From Sphingobacterium yanglingense (GTDB taxonomy: Bacteria > Bacteroidota > Bacteroidia > Sphingobacteriales > Sphingobacteriaceae): a stretch of DNA of 64,000 bases. The position numbers and the translations under genes were made by a program. Below the pieces are notes generated by a model, which ran no database searches, was not told the DNA's origin, and saw only the letters and a list, made by a program, of their open reading frames with translations. Below, piece by piece: positions 17,598 to 27,600 of the stretch. The stretch covers positions 434,001-498,000 of the forward strand of contig NZ_SNYV01000014.1 in assembly GCF_004363245.1 (NCBI RefSeq), in the 5' to 3' direction. Each line of letters starts with the position of its first letter. Position 1 is the stretch's first letter.

Positions 17598-18715
17598 ACA
17601 GTTTGTTTTAGTAATGGTACAGTGACGCTGAATGTTTGGTCATCAGATTTTATGTGCGGTGGTGTAGCGTTTAGTAGCTTGTAACGACGGACGATATTAG
17701 AGATGCCTATTCCTGATGAAAGTGTGACAGTCTCGATAGGCCGTCGACTATTCTCAACAACGATACATTCTTGGTCATTGGAATATATCCGGATAATGAG
17801 TGGATCTTTACGAAGTGTTTTATTATGCTTCAACGCATTTTCTACCAACATCTGCAGTGTCATAGGTGGGATACAGAGCTGATTATAGGTTTTATCGATA
17901 TCTGTTTCAAATTTAACACCTTCTCCTATGCGCTGTTCCAGTAAAAATATATAAGAGTTGAGAAATTTGATTTCCTCCTCAAGCTGAACCAGATTCTTTT
18001 TGGAATGAACGAGTAGATAACGATATAGCTTGGTGAAATTTTCCGCGTATTCGTGTCCTAGCTGTTGATCCGTTAATATAAGTTCCGATAACACACTGAG
18101 ATTGTTGAACACAAAATGAGGATCCAATTGAAGTTTTAAGGATTGCAATTCGGCTTCTACGGCCAGCTGATTTTGCTCTACTGCATTAAGCGCCGCATTT
18201 TTCCAACTTGTGATAAGATAGTCGCCCGTATTGATGGCCATTATGGCAAAAGAAATTATTAAGCTTACCACAAACCAACGGATAGATTCTACCGTGTCTT
18301 GTATAGTAGGTTGGCTTTCCTTGATGTTTGGGTCGTCAAAGAAAGCGATAAAAAATAGTATCTGTAGATAAAGCAGCAGTAGTACGGCAACAAGAGTTAT
18401 ACCTGATTCGATAAGTAGCCGTTTGAGTGGATTGTCTTTCCAGGAAACGTAGTTGTTTAGTTTCCTGCCAATCACGATACTGGCTTCGGATACAGCAAAA
18501 CAAAACAAAAAGGAAATTACACAATCCATTAAGAGGTAGTCCCATCCATGTTGGAAATAGTTTTGCCAAAAGTAAGACAAGGGATCAACGATATAGGAAA
18601 CAATATTGTACAAGAGGAATGCAGATGTAGCAATGACTATGCGCTTGCCCATGTCAGTGAAAAAAGCATCCTTTTGAGAGCCTGTTCGATTGATTACTTT
18701 AAATTTATTCTTCAA
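17594..18715 (-). CDS. LytS-type sensor histidine kinase
   Basis: A 373-residue kinase of the His_kinase/LytS type. Four hydrophobic segments occupy about residues 25-170, with almost no extracytoplasmic domain, so it probably senses within or through the membrane. The phospho-acceptor His is in 'LQLDPHFVFNNLSVLSEL' (about residue 205), followed by a HATPase domain with the N-box 'LVENALKHNKT' and 'GIGISNIVRRYKLL'. It is first in the pair that precedes the RND operon, so it may sense membrane-active compounds; that is inference from context. Confidence 0.93.
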   Translation of the reverse strand: MKNKFKVINRTGSQKDAFFTDMGKRIVIATSAFLLYNIVSYIVDPLSYFWQNYFQHGWDYLLMDCVISFLFCFAVSEASIVIGRKLNNYVSWKDNPLKRLLIESGITLVAVLLLLYLQILFFIAFFDDPNIKESQPTIQDTVESIRWFVVSLIISFAIMAINTGDYLITSWKNAALNAVEQNQLAVEAELQSLKLQLDPHFVFNNLSVLSELILTDQQLGHEYAENFTKLYRYLLVHSKKNLVQLEEEIKFLNSYIFLLEQRIGEGVKFETDIDKTYNQLCIPPMTLQMLVENALKHNKTLRKDPLIIRIYSNDQECIVVENSRRPIETVTLSSGIGISNIVRRYKLLNATPPHIKSDDQTFSVTVPLLKQTV

Positions 18716-18944
18716 TATCTTCCTAGTTATTGGCCTATAGCTACAAAAATCCGAAAAAACCTTTACAAAGCCATCTTGATATATACAAAAGTAAAACTCA
18801 AGGCAGGTATTTACCGGTAATTGTCAAAGCTAAGTAAATGTTGCATGCTATCTTCCGCTAATTGGTGTGAGAAGAAGATAATGTCTACTGAACCGTATAT
18901 AATAGCTCATGAAACATGATCTTAAACGGTGTACTATTTTTTTG

Positions 18945-18974
18945 TTTGGACTTTTTGTGCTTATTTTATACTTG
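18945..18974 (+). promoter_or_regulatory. Candidate promoter of the HD-PycTM operon
   Basis: TTTG at 18945-18948 and TATACTTG at 18967-18974 (one mismatch to TAnnTTTG), with 18 bp between, lie 33 bp upstream of the operon's first ATG. The rest of the divergent gap (18716-19007) shows no other feature. Confidence 0.38.
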
Positions 18975-19007
18975 TATTGTAAATTTAGGCTTTAGCTACG
19001 GATACTT

Positions 19008-20180
19008 ATGGAATATGAATACATTATTGAGCAGATTCCTTCTTTTCTTAAGAAGAATATACAGCAATCAACAGAAGATATAGCCTACTGTTTTCACAAT
19101 GAGACGCATGTATCGGATGTCGTTGCTGCGGTACGCGAAATGGCCGATCATTATATGTTATCTTCCAAAGATAGGTTTATTGTTATTACAGCTGCGTATT
19201 TTCACGATGTAGGTTATTTCCCTGGTGGTGCACAGGACCATGAGGTACGTAGTGCCGAGCTTGCTGATCAGTTTCTCCTTGGCTTTGCTGTTGATGAAGA
19301 AGTGCGGCAGCAGATCCGAGGTTGTATATTAGCGACCAAGATGCCCCAAAGACCAGAAGGTTTATTACAAGAGATTGTTTGCGATGCAGATTTGTTTCAT
19401 TTGGGAGGTATAAATTTCTCTGAACGTAATAAGTTAATGCGTAGAGAAGTAGAGTTGGTCAAAGGGCAGCCGATAGACAAAGCATTATGGCGTTTACAGA
19501 CCATAAAGCTTATGGAAAACCATCACTATCACACGCAATATGCACGAGGACAGCGAGAGAAGCTAAAACAACAAAATTTGAAATCATTAATGGATAAGAA
19601 TAGTGGGAACGTGGTAGAGAAACAAAATACAGTAAAACTAAAAGAGAAAAAGTCCCGTCCCGAACGTGGTATCGAAACGATGTTTCGGATTACATCATCC
19701 AATAACCAACGGCTTAGCGATATGGCAGACAATAAAGCTAATATCCTGTTGACGGTCAATTCTATTATTCTTTCTGTTGTAGCTGCTGGATTATTACGGA
19801 AGTTAGATAGTAACGAACATCTCATTATACCGACGTTCACCCTAATGACAGCCGTAGTGATTACGATGGTGCTGGCTATTCTAGCGACTATACCAAAGAT
19901 TCCAAGTGGTTTTTTCAAAGAAGAGGAAGTCCAGAATAAGACGGTCAATTTGTTGTTTTTTGGTAACTTTTTTAAAATGCCTTTCGATGCTTATAAGGCC
20001 GGAATGGAAGAGGTTATGGAAGATAGCGGTTTTTTATACGGTATGATGACGAAGGATGTCTATTCTCAAGGGGTTGTATTGGGGCGCAAGTACAGATTGT
20101 TGCGTTATGCCTATGGTATATTTATGTTTGGTTTAGTTTTATCAGTGATTGCTTTCTTCATAGCAATAATAACTTATTAG
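19008..20180 (+). CDS. HD phosphohydrolase fused to Pycsar-effector-type membrane domain
   Basis: A 390-residue fusion. Residues about 20-170 form an HD domain with metal-binding residues H34, H66-D67 (YFHDVGY), H78 and D126 (VCDAD), all intact, so phosphohydrolase or phosphodiesterase activity is expected. A charged linker (about 185-222) leads to a PycTM-like domain (DUF5706 type): 'RLSDMADNKANILLTVNSII' with TM1 about 245-263, TM2 273-296 and TM3 368-388. In Pycsar phage defence, PycTM effectors respond to cCMP or cUMP made by PycC. No nucleotide cyclase lies nearby. It heads a five-gene operon; the next gene starts 4 bp later. A housekeeping nucleotide-signalling role is equally possible. 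Confidence 0.82.
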   Translation: MEYEYIIEQIPSFLKKNIQQSTEDIAYCFHNETHVSDVVAAVREMADHYMLSSKDRFIVITAAYFHDVGYFPGGAQDHEVRSAELADQFLLGFAVDEEVRQQIRGCILATKMPQRPEGLLQEIVCDADLFHLGGINFSERNKLMRREVELVKGQPIDKALWRLQTIKLMENHHYHTQYARGQREKLKQQNLKSLMDKNSGNVVEKQNTVKLKEKKSRPERGIETMFRITSSNNQRLSDMADNKANILLTVNSIILSVVAAGLLRKLDSNEHLIIPTFTLMTAVVITMVLAILATIPKIPSGFFKEEEVQNKTVNLLFFGNFFKMPFDAYKAGMEEVMEDSGFLYGMMTKDVYSQGVVLGRKYRLLRYAYGIFMFGLVLSVIAFFIAIITY

Positions 20181-20184
20181 GGAT

Positions 20185-21093
20185 ATGACAATACATAATT
20201 TAAAACTGCCTATAAAGAGATTGAGAATTCTTCTCTGCTTGACGTTCGGAATTATTATCAATAGCCTATGGGCCTGTAATCCCAAGGCGGCTAAGCAAGA
20301 AGGGGCAACGGCGTCGCAGGATACAAGCCAGTTTTCTTATACCCTGAGTTCTGGTCAAGCTTTCACTATGCCTACTGTATTGGATGAAATTTCCGGTATC
20401 ACTTACCTCTCGGATTTTCCGCATACGATTTTTGCCGTACAGGATGAAGAGGGGATTCTCTTTGCCTTCGATCTGGAGAAGGACGAGATTGCTTCGGAGT
20501 TCAAGTTTGCCGGTCGTGGAGATTATGAAGGATTGGCAAGTGACGGCACACATTTCTTTGTACTCAAGAGCAACGGTGATATATACAGTTTCCCGATAGG
20601 GACAACCGACAAATCGGTCGTGAGACAACACACCGGATTATTGCCGAATGGCGAATATGAATCTATGGCATACGATACACAAACGAAGAGACTTCATGTG
20701 CTTTGTAAAAGCTGTAAAGAGGATAAGAAGGCGAAGACGACGACAGGGTACTTATTGAATCTGTCATCCGATGGCGCATTATCCGTGGAGAACACATTTG
20801 TTATCAGCATCGACGAAATAAGGCAATTGGACAAGACAATGGGTAAATCTTTCAAAGCTTCCGCTATGGCCAAACATCCTACCAAAGAAGAATGGTATAT
20901 TATATCTTCTGTGGATAGGGCTCTTATTGTGACCAGCCGTGATTTTAATGTTGAGCAGGTAGTCCGTTTTGATAGAGATACTTTCGAACAACCTGAAGGG
21001 TTGACATTTGATGAACAGTTGAATCTGTATATATCCAGCGAGGCCGGAAATAAAGAGGAGGCTAAGATTTATAGGATCAAACCGAAACGATAG
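20185..21093 (+). CDS. SdiA-regulated-like beta-propeller lipoprotein
   Basis: A 302-residue lipoprotein (basic N-terminus, hydrophobic segment, lipobox SLWAC, Cys about residue 31). The mature part reads like the SdiA-regulated/YjiK family: 'LDEISGITYLSDFPHTIFAVQDEEG', 'GRGDYEGLASDG', 'EYESMAYD' and 'EQPEGLTFDEQLNLYISSEAG', the recurring E-G/S and D/N turns of a six-bladed propeller related to phytase-like folds. It is probably exposed in the periplasm or at the surface. It is packed 4 bp after the HD-PycTM gene and 1 bp before the next gene. Ligand unknown. Confidence 0.8.
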   Translation: MTIHNLKLPIKRLRILLCLTFGIIINSLWACNPKAAKQEGATASQDTSQFSYTLSSGQAFTMPTVLDEISGITYLSDFPHTIFAVQDEEGILFAFDLEKDEIASEFKFAGRGDYEGLASDGTHFFVLKSNGDIYSFPIGTTDKSVVRQHTGLLPNGEYESMAYDTQTKRLHVLCKSCKEDKKAKTTTGYLLNLSSDGALSVENTFVISIDEIRQLDKTMGKSFKASAMAKHPTKEEWYIISSVDRALIVTSRDFNVEQVVRFDRDTFEQPEGLTFDEQLNLYISSEAGNKEEAKIYRIKPKR

Positions 21094-21094
21094 A

Positions 21095-23410
21095 ATGATA
21101 AAGACAAAAAATGTCTACATAGATAAGCTGACTGCTGTAACGAGCGATGGGAGGGGGCTGTCCTTATCTAATTTTTATAATTGCTTAAAGACCCTAAATG
21201 GGACAGATGCGGTGACTGATGGGATTACCCAAATGGTCGTGGACCGTATTGAAGAGATGGAACGTGCAAAAGGGAAACTGTCATTGCACACTGCTCCTGA
21301 TTTTTTAGAAGTATTCCAATTGATATTTGGTTGGGTCAATAACCTTGCCGAACGTAAGACCACAGCCTGGGGAGTATCTACGCCTATCCCATCGGTTTTA
21401 TTTGCAGGGACGGAGTCTATGTACAGCATGTTGGAGCACACATTACAGCCTATTATTGATAATAGCTCAGGCTTATTCTGTAAAAATGCTATTGTTGTAG
21501 ATAATATTATGTACGAGTTGGTTCTTGATCGCTTATACGGTATTCCCATGACAATTAATCCCTACCTCTACGAATATATCGATGAAAAAGGGATTAAGAA
21601 ATATGTACAGTTGACCGTTGACTTTAGCTATGTGTCTGTGCGCCCGGTGGCAGATCTGCCTAAGATAGATTTTTCTTGTGTCAATAAGCGGGAGATGCTC
21701 GAAGAAGCGAACATACAGCCGCTTTTAGAAAGTATCCATCTGGATAACTTTGTTTTCGAGGGTTTCTCGATGCTGAAGTTTACCGATGCAACGGTTGATT
21801 TTGTGGTAGACAGGATCCAGGAAATGATTGCCGACTTTACCCAGTACACACGTACCGATTTTATAAACAGTCTTTTAGATAAAATTAAGAGTGTCTTGGA
21901 TAAGGAAGATGTACACTGTTCGCTGTTTCCGATTCTGTACCTCAACGGTGTTCCCATTCTTAAAGAAGGAGTAGCGCGCAATTATTTGCTTTTTAGCGAC
22001 TATATTGACGGTAATCTAGATAATATTGAAGACCATATTCTTAAATATTTAGAAGCACCTTTTGTCTTAGCATATCATATACATCCCGATTTCGATACGA
22101 AAAACGAATATTTTGTAGGTAAGATTCAATCTTTGGGAATACGTAGCTATGTTTGTTTTCCGCTCAAACATCAAGGAGAGCTTGTTGGCTTTCTTGAATT
22201 GCATACCCGTGGAGATTCGGAATTGTCGCCCCCCATTTTAACCCGGTTATCACCTTTATTTCCGGTACTCACTTTACTGGGGTATGACCTTCGTCTCCGG
22301 TTTAAGAATAAATTAGAGACGGTGATATTACAGCATTATACCGCTTTACAGCCAGCAGTACAATGGCGTTTTAATCAGGCCGCGGCCAAATATCTTAAAG
22401 ATGACGACAATGCCAGTGAGATTTTAAACCTGGAGCGGATTACATTTACGGACGTCTATCCTTTGTACGGAGGAGTCGATGTTAAGGATTCGACCATGCT
22501 CCGAAATCTTGCCTTTAGAAAAGACAATAAGCGTCATTTGGATCGGCTAATAAATTTGATGAGTTACCTTCCTGAAGAGCGTTATCCAGATATGGCTGCA
22601 TTAAAAAGCTTTAAGAGGAAAGTGGTTCAGGTAGAAGCTTGGCTGTCTACAGATAATAGAGGGGAATACATGCACGATATTACAGCCTTTTTTCAAGAAG
22701 AGGTGCCAACCTTCGTTTTGACATTATCTTGGTTAGATAGCGAGCTTGATAAGCAGATTAAAGTTTACGCGGAGCATCTAGGGGCTAATTATTATCAGGA
22801 TGCTTTCGAAACTTCGCTACAGACCGTAAACACCGTCATCAGTAAAAATATAGGACAATTGAATGATTTTATCCAATCAAAATTTCCTTCCTATTTTGAA
22901 AAATTCAGAACGGATGGAATAGAATACGATTTCTATGTAGGACAATCTATTTCACCTTCAATAGCCTTCAACCCTAGTCTATTGAGACTATTCCGGCGAC
23001 AACAATTGATATCAATGGCACAGATTAGCCGACAGATTGGTGAGCTCCAGGACAATCTACAGGTTGCGATGGAAACCACCCAGTTGGTTTTTGTACATCC
23101 TAACGCGATTGATATTTCGTTTAGAGATGACGAACGACGATTTGACGTCGAGGGCGGGTACAATATACGTTATCAGATGATAAAGAAGCGGATCGACAAA
23201 GTATTGATTCGAGGTACCAAAGAAAGGCTGGTTCAACCCGGGAAGATAGCTGTTGTGGTACAGGGAGAGGCTGAAGTCTCTATTTTAATAGAAGATCTTC
23301 TTTCTGTAGCAGCACTGGGCCTTATCGAGTCCCATGTTGAAGAATTGATACTTGAAGAACTGCAAGGAGTCAGCGGTTTACGGGCTTTACGTGTTAATGT
23401 GATTTCATAA
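21095..23410 (+). CDS. Large GAF-domain-type cytoplasmic protein
   Basis: A 771-residue protein without signal peptide or membrane helices. A GAF-like segment is visible at about residues 290-400: 'FVLAYHIHPDFDTKN', 'SLGIRSYVCFPLKHQGELVGFLELHTRG'. The rest reads as helical, with a coiled segment near residues 625-665 (ISMAQISRQIGELQDNLQVAMETT). I recognise no catalytic motif, so it is probably a sensor or scaffold. It sits 1 bp after the SdiA-regulated-like gene in the HD-PycTM operon, placing a possible small-ligand sensor beside a nucleotide-hydrolase-type fusion. Functional coupling is inferred only from this packing. Confidence 0.65.
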   Translation: MIKTKNVYIDKLTAVTSDGRGLSLSNFYNCLKTLNGTDAVTDGITQMVVDRIEEMERAKGKLSLHTAPDFLEVFQLIFGWVNNLAERKTTAWGVSTPIPSVLFAGTESMYSMLEHTLQPIIDNSSGLFCKNAIVVDNIMYELVLDRLYGIPMTINPYLYEYIDEKGIKKYVQLTVDFSYVSVRPVADLPKIDFSCVNKREMLEEANIQPLLESIHLDNFVFEGFSMLKFTDATVDFVVDRIQEMIADFTQYTRTDFINSLLDKIKSVLDKEDVHCSLFPILYLNGVPILKEGVARNYLLFSDYIDGNLDNIEDHILKYLEAPFVLAYHIHPDFDTKNEYFVGKIQSLGIRSYVCFPLKHQGELVGFLELHTRGDSELSPPILTRLSPLFPVLTLLGYDLRLRFKNKLETVILQHYTALQPAVQWRFNQAAAKYLKDDDNASEILNLERITFTDVYPLYGGVDVKDSTMLRNLAFRKDNKRHLDRLINLMSYLPEERYPDMAALKSFKRKVVQVEAWLSTDNRGEYMHDITAFFQEEVPTFVLTLSWLDSELDKQIKVYAEHLGANYYQDAFETSLQTVNTVISKNIGQLNDFIQSKFPSYFEKFRTDGIEYDFYVGQSISPSIAFNPSLLRLFRRQQLISMAQISRQIGELQDNLQVAMETTQLVFVHPNAIDISFRDDERRFDVEGGYNIRYQMIKKRIDKVLIRGTKERLVQPGKIAVVVQGEAEVSILIEDLLSVAALGLIESHVEELILEELQGVSGLRALRVNVIS

Positions 23411-23440
23411 AGGATAGGAATGTATTATACGATATAAACT

Positions 23441-26044
23441 ATGCAAGATAGCAGACGAGATACGATATTAAAATACAAAGCTATTGGTTGGAGCCTATGG
23501 CTCTGTGGTATAATGGCACAGTTTCCACTTGGTCTTTATGGACAGAAGGTCGATAGTACGAGTGCGTTGATAGCGCCGGAATATGATAAAGTAGGTCCCG
23601 TTCGCCGTTTTTGGTTTGGAGATAGCTATCGTAAGCTATATAATACCCCTGTACCTATGCGTGTAGTCGATCTGAGCACCGAAAAGGGAGGGTTACAGAT
23701 CGTTAAGTTGGGTGGGGGCATGCAGACGCAATCGTTACGCCTGGTAGACCCCAAAGGGCGCGAATGGGTATTACGTTCTATACAGAAGTATCCTGAACGC
23801 AGTTTGCCAGAGAACCTTAGAAGTACGTTTATAAAGGATATCGTACAGGATCAGATTTCAATCACCCATCCTTTCGGTGCATTGACAGTTCCTCCGTTTA
23901 ATGAAGCATTGGGAATTCCGCACGCCAAGCCTGAGCTCGTGTATGTCGGAGACGATGAGCGCTTGGGCGAGTTTAGAGCGGTATTTAAGAACAGGGCTTA
24001 TATCTTTGAGCCCCGGATGCCTTTCGAGAATGAAAAAACAGACAATACCCTCAAGGTTATACGTAAAGTGCTCGAAGATAACGATACCAGAGTCGAACAA
24101 GACCTGACACTGAGGGCGCGTTTATTGGATATGATTCTTGGGGATTGGGATCGGCACGAGGACAATTGGCGATGGGATCCTGAAAAAGAAAAGGGGAAAA
24201 AAACCTATACGCCCGTTCCGAGAGATAGGGATAAAGTTTATTACAAGACATCCGGCGTATTTCCTGTACTGCTTTCCCACCAATGGTTGAAAGCGCATTT
24301 GCAACCTTTCAGTCCGCATATCAGAAATATTTCACACTGGAATTTCAACGCCCGTCATTTTGATCGTTTCTTCTTGAACGGATTAAACCAATCAGACTGG
24401 GAGTCAGAAATTAAACTGGTACAAGAGACACTTACAGATTCCTTGATTGAGAATGCGATGTTGGCCATGCCCGATACGATTGTTAAGTTGAGTGCCAATG
24501 AATTAGTTCATAATATCCGTTCCCGGAGAGATGAAATGTCCCATACCGGGATAGAATATTATAAAGCGCTGGCTCGTGTCGTAGATATTCCTTTATCTGC
24601 AAAAAATGAGTTTATAAAGCTGAATTACAAACAAGATGGTGTAATCGGTTTAAAAGTTAATAACAAGAAAAAGGATGGTACCGAAGGGAGGGTGCTTGTA
24701 GAGCGTGATTTCTTGCCTCAGGAGACTAAGGAACTCCGTATTTATGGAATCGGCGGAACGGATAGCTATCGTATCGAAGGAGAAAACAAATCGCCTATAA
24801 AAGTACGTTTGATTGGTGGAGACGGCAGGGATGAGTATAATATTGGGGCTTCTTTCTCGAATAATAAAAAATTGTACCTCTACGATGATAAAGATACCGC
24901 GCTAAACAAAATACCTCGAAATCTAGGGTTACGCTACCGACTGAGCAAAGATACTGTTGTTCATGCCTACGATTATGAAGCTTTTGTCTACGATCGTAAA
25001 GGAGTGCTGGTTGACGTCAATTACGGTATTGACCGCGGCTTGATTATGGGGCTAGGGTATATTATCGAAAACCAGGGATTCCGTAAATCTCCCTTTGCTA
25101 TCAAGCATGTATTCAAAGCAAGCTACCTGACGGGGAGAGAATCTTTTATGCTAAGTTATCAAGGCATAGCCAAATCAATTTGGGGAAAGCAGGATTTATA
25201 CATTGATATTGAATCTCAAGGGCCATTTAATCTGAGTAACTTTTTTGGCTATGGTAATAATACGGTATATGAAAAAGGAGAAGATAGAGGGATACATTAT
25301 TACCGCAATCGCTATGATGTTGTAAATGCGGACATAGCCTTGTTATATCCACTCGCTAATAATTTGCGGCTGGGATATGGTTCGTCTTCCACCTATTTCA
25401 ATGCGCAGGAAAGTAAAAATAATGGAAGGTTCTTGGGTGATTACCAAAACGAGCATCCGACCGAGACTTTTTATGGAAGTAAGTTCTTTACCGGTGCCAA
25501 AGTCGGCATAGACTACGATAGAAGAGACAATGTCGAAAACACGAAAGAAGGAGTACACGCTTATGCTAAGATCAATTGGCAGTCAGAGATAGGGGGAGAG
25601 CGTAAACAACACACCTATCTGAATACCGCATTTAGTTTTTACCATACTTTTGGAAAGGATGCTGCGACATTGGCCAATCGTACCGGACTGGATGCGGTAT
25701 GGGGCGACCCGTATTTCTTTCAGCATGCTCAGCTCGGGGGCGAGGGCAGTCTTCGAGGATTCAACTCCAGACGTTTTACAGGTAAGACGATGGTATATAA
25801 TAACCTAGAAATGCGAGCCAAGCTATTTAGTTATGATTCGTATCTCGTTCCCGGAACTGTGGGGCTGGTCGGTTTTTATGATGTCGGTCGCGTTTGGATG
25901 ACACAGGAAAAATCACAGTCATGGCATCATGGCTATGGAGGTGGGGTATATTTTATCCCTGCCGATTTAATGCTGATACAGGCTGCTTGGGGAATCTCTA
26001 ACGAAGCCGTATTGCCGTATATCCGTATAGGTTTACGTTTTTAA
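23441..26044 (+). CDS. Omp85/BamA-type outer-membrane barrel with kinase-like N-terminal domain
   Basis: An 867-residue outer-membrane protein. After a signal-like segment (about residues 12-38), residues about 85-290 resemble the small-kinase fold of FAM20/HipA-like proteins: 'EWVLRSIQKYPE', a catalytic-loop-like 'ILGDWDRHEDNWRW' (about 232-245) and a DFG-like 'PVPRDRDKVYY' (about 257-267). The C-terminal ~400 residues are a surface-antigen barrel, with the Omp85 loop motif 'LGGEGSLRGF' (about 765-774) and a C-terminal Phe. Related Bacteroidota proteins often carry a calcineurin-like phosphatase before this part; here it is absent. No POTRA repeats are obvious. Fourth gene of the operon. Confidence 0.75.
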   Translation: MQDSRRDTILKYKAIGWSLWLCGIMAQFPLGLYGQKVDSTSALIAPEYDKVGPVRRFWFGDSYRKLYNTPVPMRVVDLSTEKGGLQIVKLGGGMQTQSLRLVDPKGREWVLRSIQKYPERSLPENLRSTFIKDIVQDQISITHPFGALTVPPFNEALGIPHAKPELVYVGDDERLGEFRAVFKNRAYIFEPRMPFENEKTDNTLKVIRKVLEDNDTRVEQDLTLRARLLDMILGDWDRHEDNWRWDPEKEKGKKTYTPVPRDRDKVYYKTSGVFPVLLSHQWLKAHLQPFSPHIRNISHWNFNARHFDRFFLNGLNQSDWESEIKLVQETLTDSLIENAMLAMPDTIVKLSANELVHNIRSRRDEMSHTGIEYYKALARVVDIPLSAKNEFIKLNYKQDGVIGLKVNNKKKDGTEGRVLVERDFLPQETKELRIYGIGGTDSYRIEGENKSPIKVRLIGGDGRDEYNIGASFSNNKKLYLYDDKDTALNKIPRNLGLRYRLSKDTVVHAYDYEAFVYDRKGVLVDVNYGIDRGLIMGLGYIIENQGFRKSPFAIKHVFKASYLTGRESFMLSYQGIAKSIWGKQDLYIDIESQGPFNLSNFFGYGNNTVYEKGEDRGIHYYRNRYDVVNADIALLYPLANNLRLGYGSSSTYFNAQESKNNGRFLGDYQNEHPTETFYGSKFFTGAKVGIDYDRRDNVENTKEGVHAYAKINWQSEIGGERKQHTYLNTAFSFYHTFGKDAATLANRTGLDAVWGDPYFFQHAQLGGEGSLRGFNSRRFTGKTMVYNNLEMRAKLFSYDSYLVPGTVGLVGFYDVGRVWMTQEKSQSWHHGYGGGVYFIPADLMLIQAAWGISNEAVLPYIRIGLRF

Positions 26045-26059
26045 TGAGATAGGATTTAT

Positions 26060-27589
26060 ATGCAAGGAGTACGGGGAGTGTTGGGCCTTAATCAACCCAT
26101 CAACTATAGAAACGAAGTTTTAGCGGGTCTCACCGTAGCGATGACCATGATTCCTGAGTCACTGTCATTTGCGATACTAGCCGGACTTTCACCGCTTACC
26201 GGCCTGTATGCAGCTTTTCTGATGGGGCTCGTCACATCTATCCTAGGTGGTAGACCTGGGATGGTGTCTGGTGGAGCTGGTGCAACAGTAGTCGTATTGA
26301 TAGCTTTGGCTTCTTCCCATGGTGTTCAATATTTATTTGCTGCCGTCATTTTAGGGGGAATTCTCCAATTGTTCGTTGGGCTATTCAAGCTTGGGAAATT
26401 TGTCCGTCTCATACCCCAACCCGTGATGTATGGTTTTCTCAACGGTTTGGCTGTGATTATATTCATGGCGCAGGTCGCTCAGTTCAAAACCGTCGAAAAT
26501 GGTGTTACGGTCTGGATGCAGGGAATCTCTTTATATTGGATGGGAGGTTTGACGGTACTGACGATAGTTATCGTCCTACTATGGCCCAGGGTGACAAAGA
26601 TTGTCCCCGCCTCTTTGGTCGCTATACTGATGGTGTTTGCACTCGTGTTCCTGTTCAAGATTGATACCAAGAAGGTGATTGATATTGCTTCCGTCAGTGG
26701 CTCGTTGCCTTCATTTCATATTCCTATGGTGCCCTTTACCATAGAAACTCTCCAGATTATTTTTCCTTACGCTTTGGTTATGGCTGGTGTAGGATTGATA
26801 GAGTCTCTGCTGACATTAAATATGGTGGACGAAATCACGAATACCAAAGGGAAGTCCAATAAGGAAGCCGTAGCGCAAGGAGTGGCCAATATTACAAATG
26901 GTTTCTTCGGAGGTATGGGGGGCTGTGCTATGGTCGCACAGACCTTGGTCAATATTGGAGCGGGAGCACGCACCCGTCTCTCGGCATTTATTGGGGCTAT
27001 TACCATTATGCTGGTCATACTAGTCGGTGCTCCATTTATCGAACAAATCCCTATGGCGGCACTGGTAGGTGTAATGATGATGGTAGCGATACAGACCTTT
27101 CAATGGGTGAGTTTTCGAATTGTCAATAAATTTCCAAAACCAGATATTTTTGTTGGTATCCTAGTCGCTGCGATAACTGTATTATTGCACAACTTAGCGT
27201 TAGCTGTACTAGTGGGAGTGGTCATATCCGCTTTGGTCTTTGCCTGGGAGAATGCCAAGCGGATCCGCGCACGGAAATACACCGATGAAGATGGAGTAAA
27301 GCATTACGAAATCATGGGGCCATTATTTTTCGGTTCTACAGCTGCGTTTGCCGAAAAATTTGACGTTCTCGACGACCCTATGGAAGTCATCATAGATTTT
27401 AGAGAAAGTAAGGTGGTTGATATGTCAGGAATAGATGCGCTGCATAAACTTACCGAAAAATACCAACAGCAGGGTAAAACCCTTCGATTGAAACACCTCA
27501 GCGAAGACTGCCGCAGACTGTTGAAAAATGCAGAGGGAGTCGTAGATGTAAATATTATCGACGACCCCACCTACAAAGTGATGGTCTGA
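26060..27589 (+). CDS. SulP family anion transporter with STAS domain
   Basis: A 509-residue SulP/SLC26-type transporter. The N-terminal signature 'NYRNEVLAGLTVAMTMIPESLSFAILAGLSPLTGLYAAF' is clear, about ten to twelve membrane helices follow, and a cytoplasmic STAS domain begins near residue 400 ('MEVIIDFRESKVVDMSGIDAL'). Substrates in the family are sulfate, bicarbonate or other anions; here it is undetermined. It is 15 bp after the Omp85-like gene, making it the fifth and last gene of the operon. No carbonic anhydrase gene, a frequent partner of bicarbonate SulP proteins, is nearby. Confidence 0.95.
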   Translation: MQGVRGVLGLNQPINYRNEVLAGLTVAMTMIPESLSFAILAGLSPLTGLYAAFLMGLVTSILGGRPGMVSGGAGATVVVLIALASSHGVQYLFAAVILGGILQLFVGLFKLGKFVRLIPQPVMYGFLNGLAVIIFMAQVAQFKTVENGVTVWMQGISLYWMGGLTVLTIVIVLLWPRVTKIVPASLVAILMVFALVFLFKIDTKKVIDIASVSGSLPSFHIPMVPFTIETLQIIFPYALVMAGVGLIESLLTLNMVDEITNTKGKSNKEAVAQGVANITNGFFGGMGGCAMVAQTLVNIGAGARTRLSAFIGAITIMLVILVGAPFIEQIPMAALVGVMMMVAIQTFQWVSFRIVNKFPKPDIFVGILVAAITVLLHNLALAVLVGVVISALVFAWENAKRIRARKYTDEDGVKHYEIMGPLFFGSTAAFAEKFDVLDDPMEVIIDFRESKVVDMSGIDALHKLTEKYQQQGKTLRLKHLSEDCRRLLKNAEGVVDVNIIDDPTYKVMV

Positions 27590-27600
27590 AATCGAAATAT

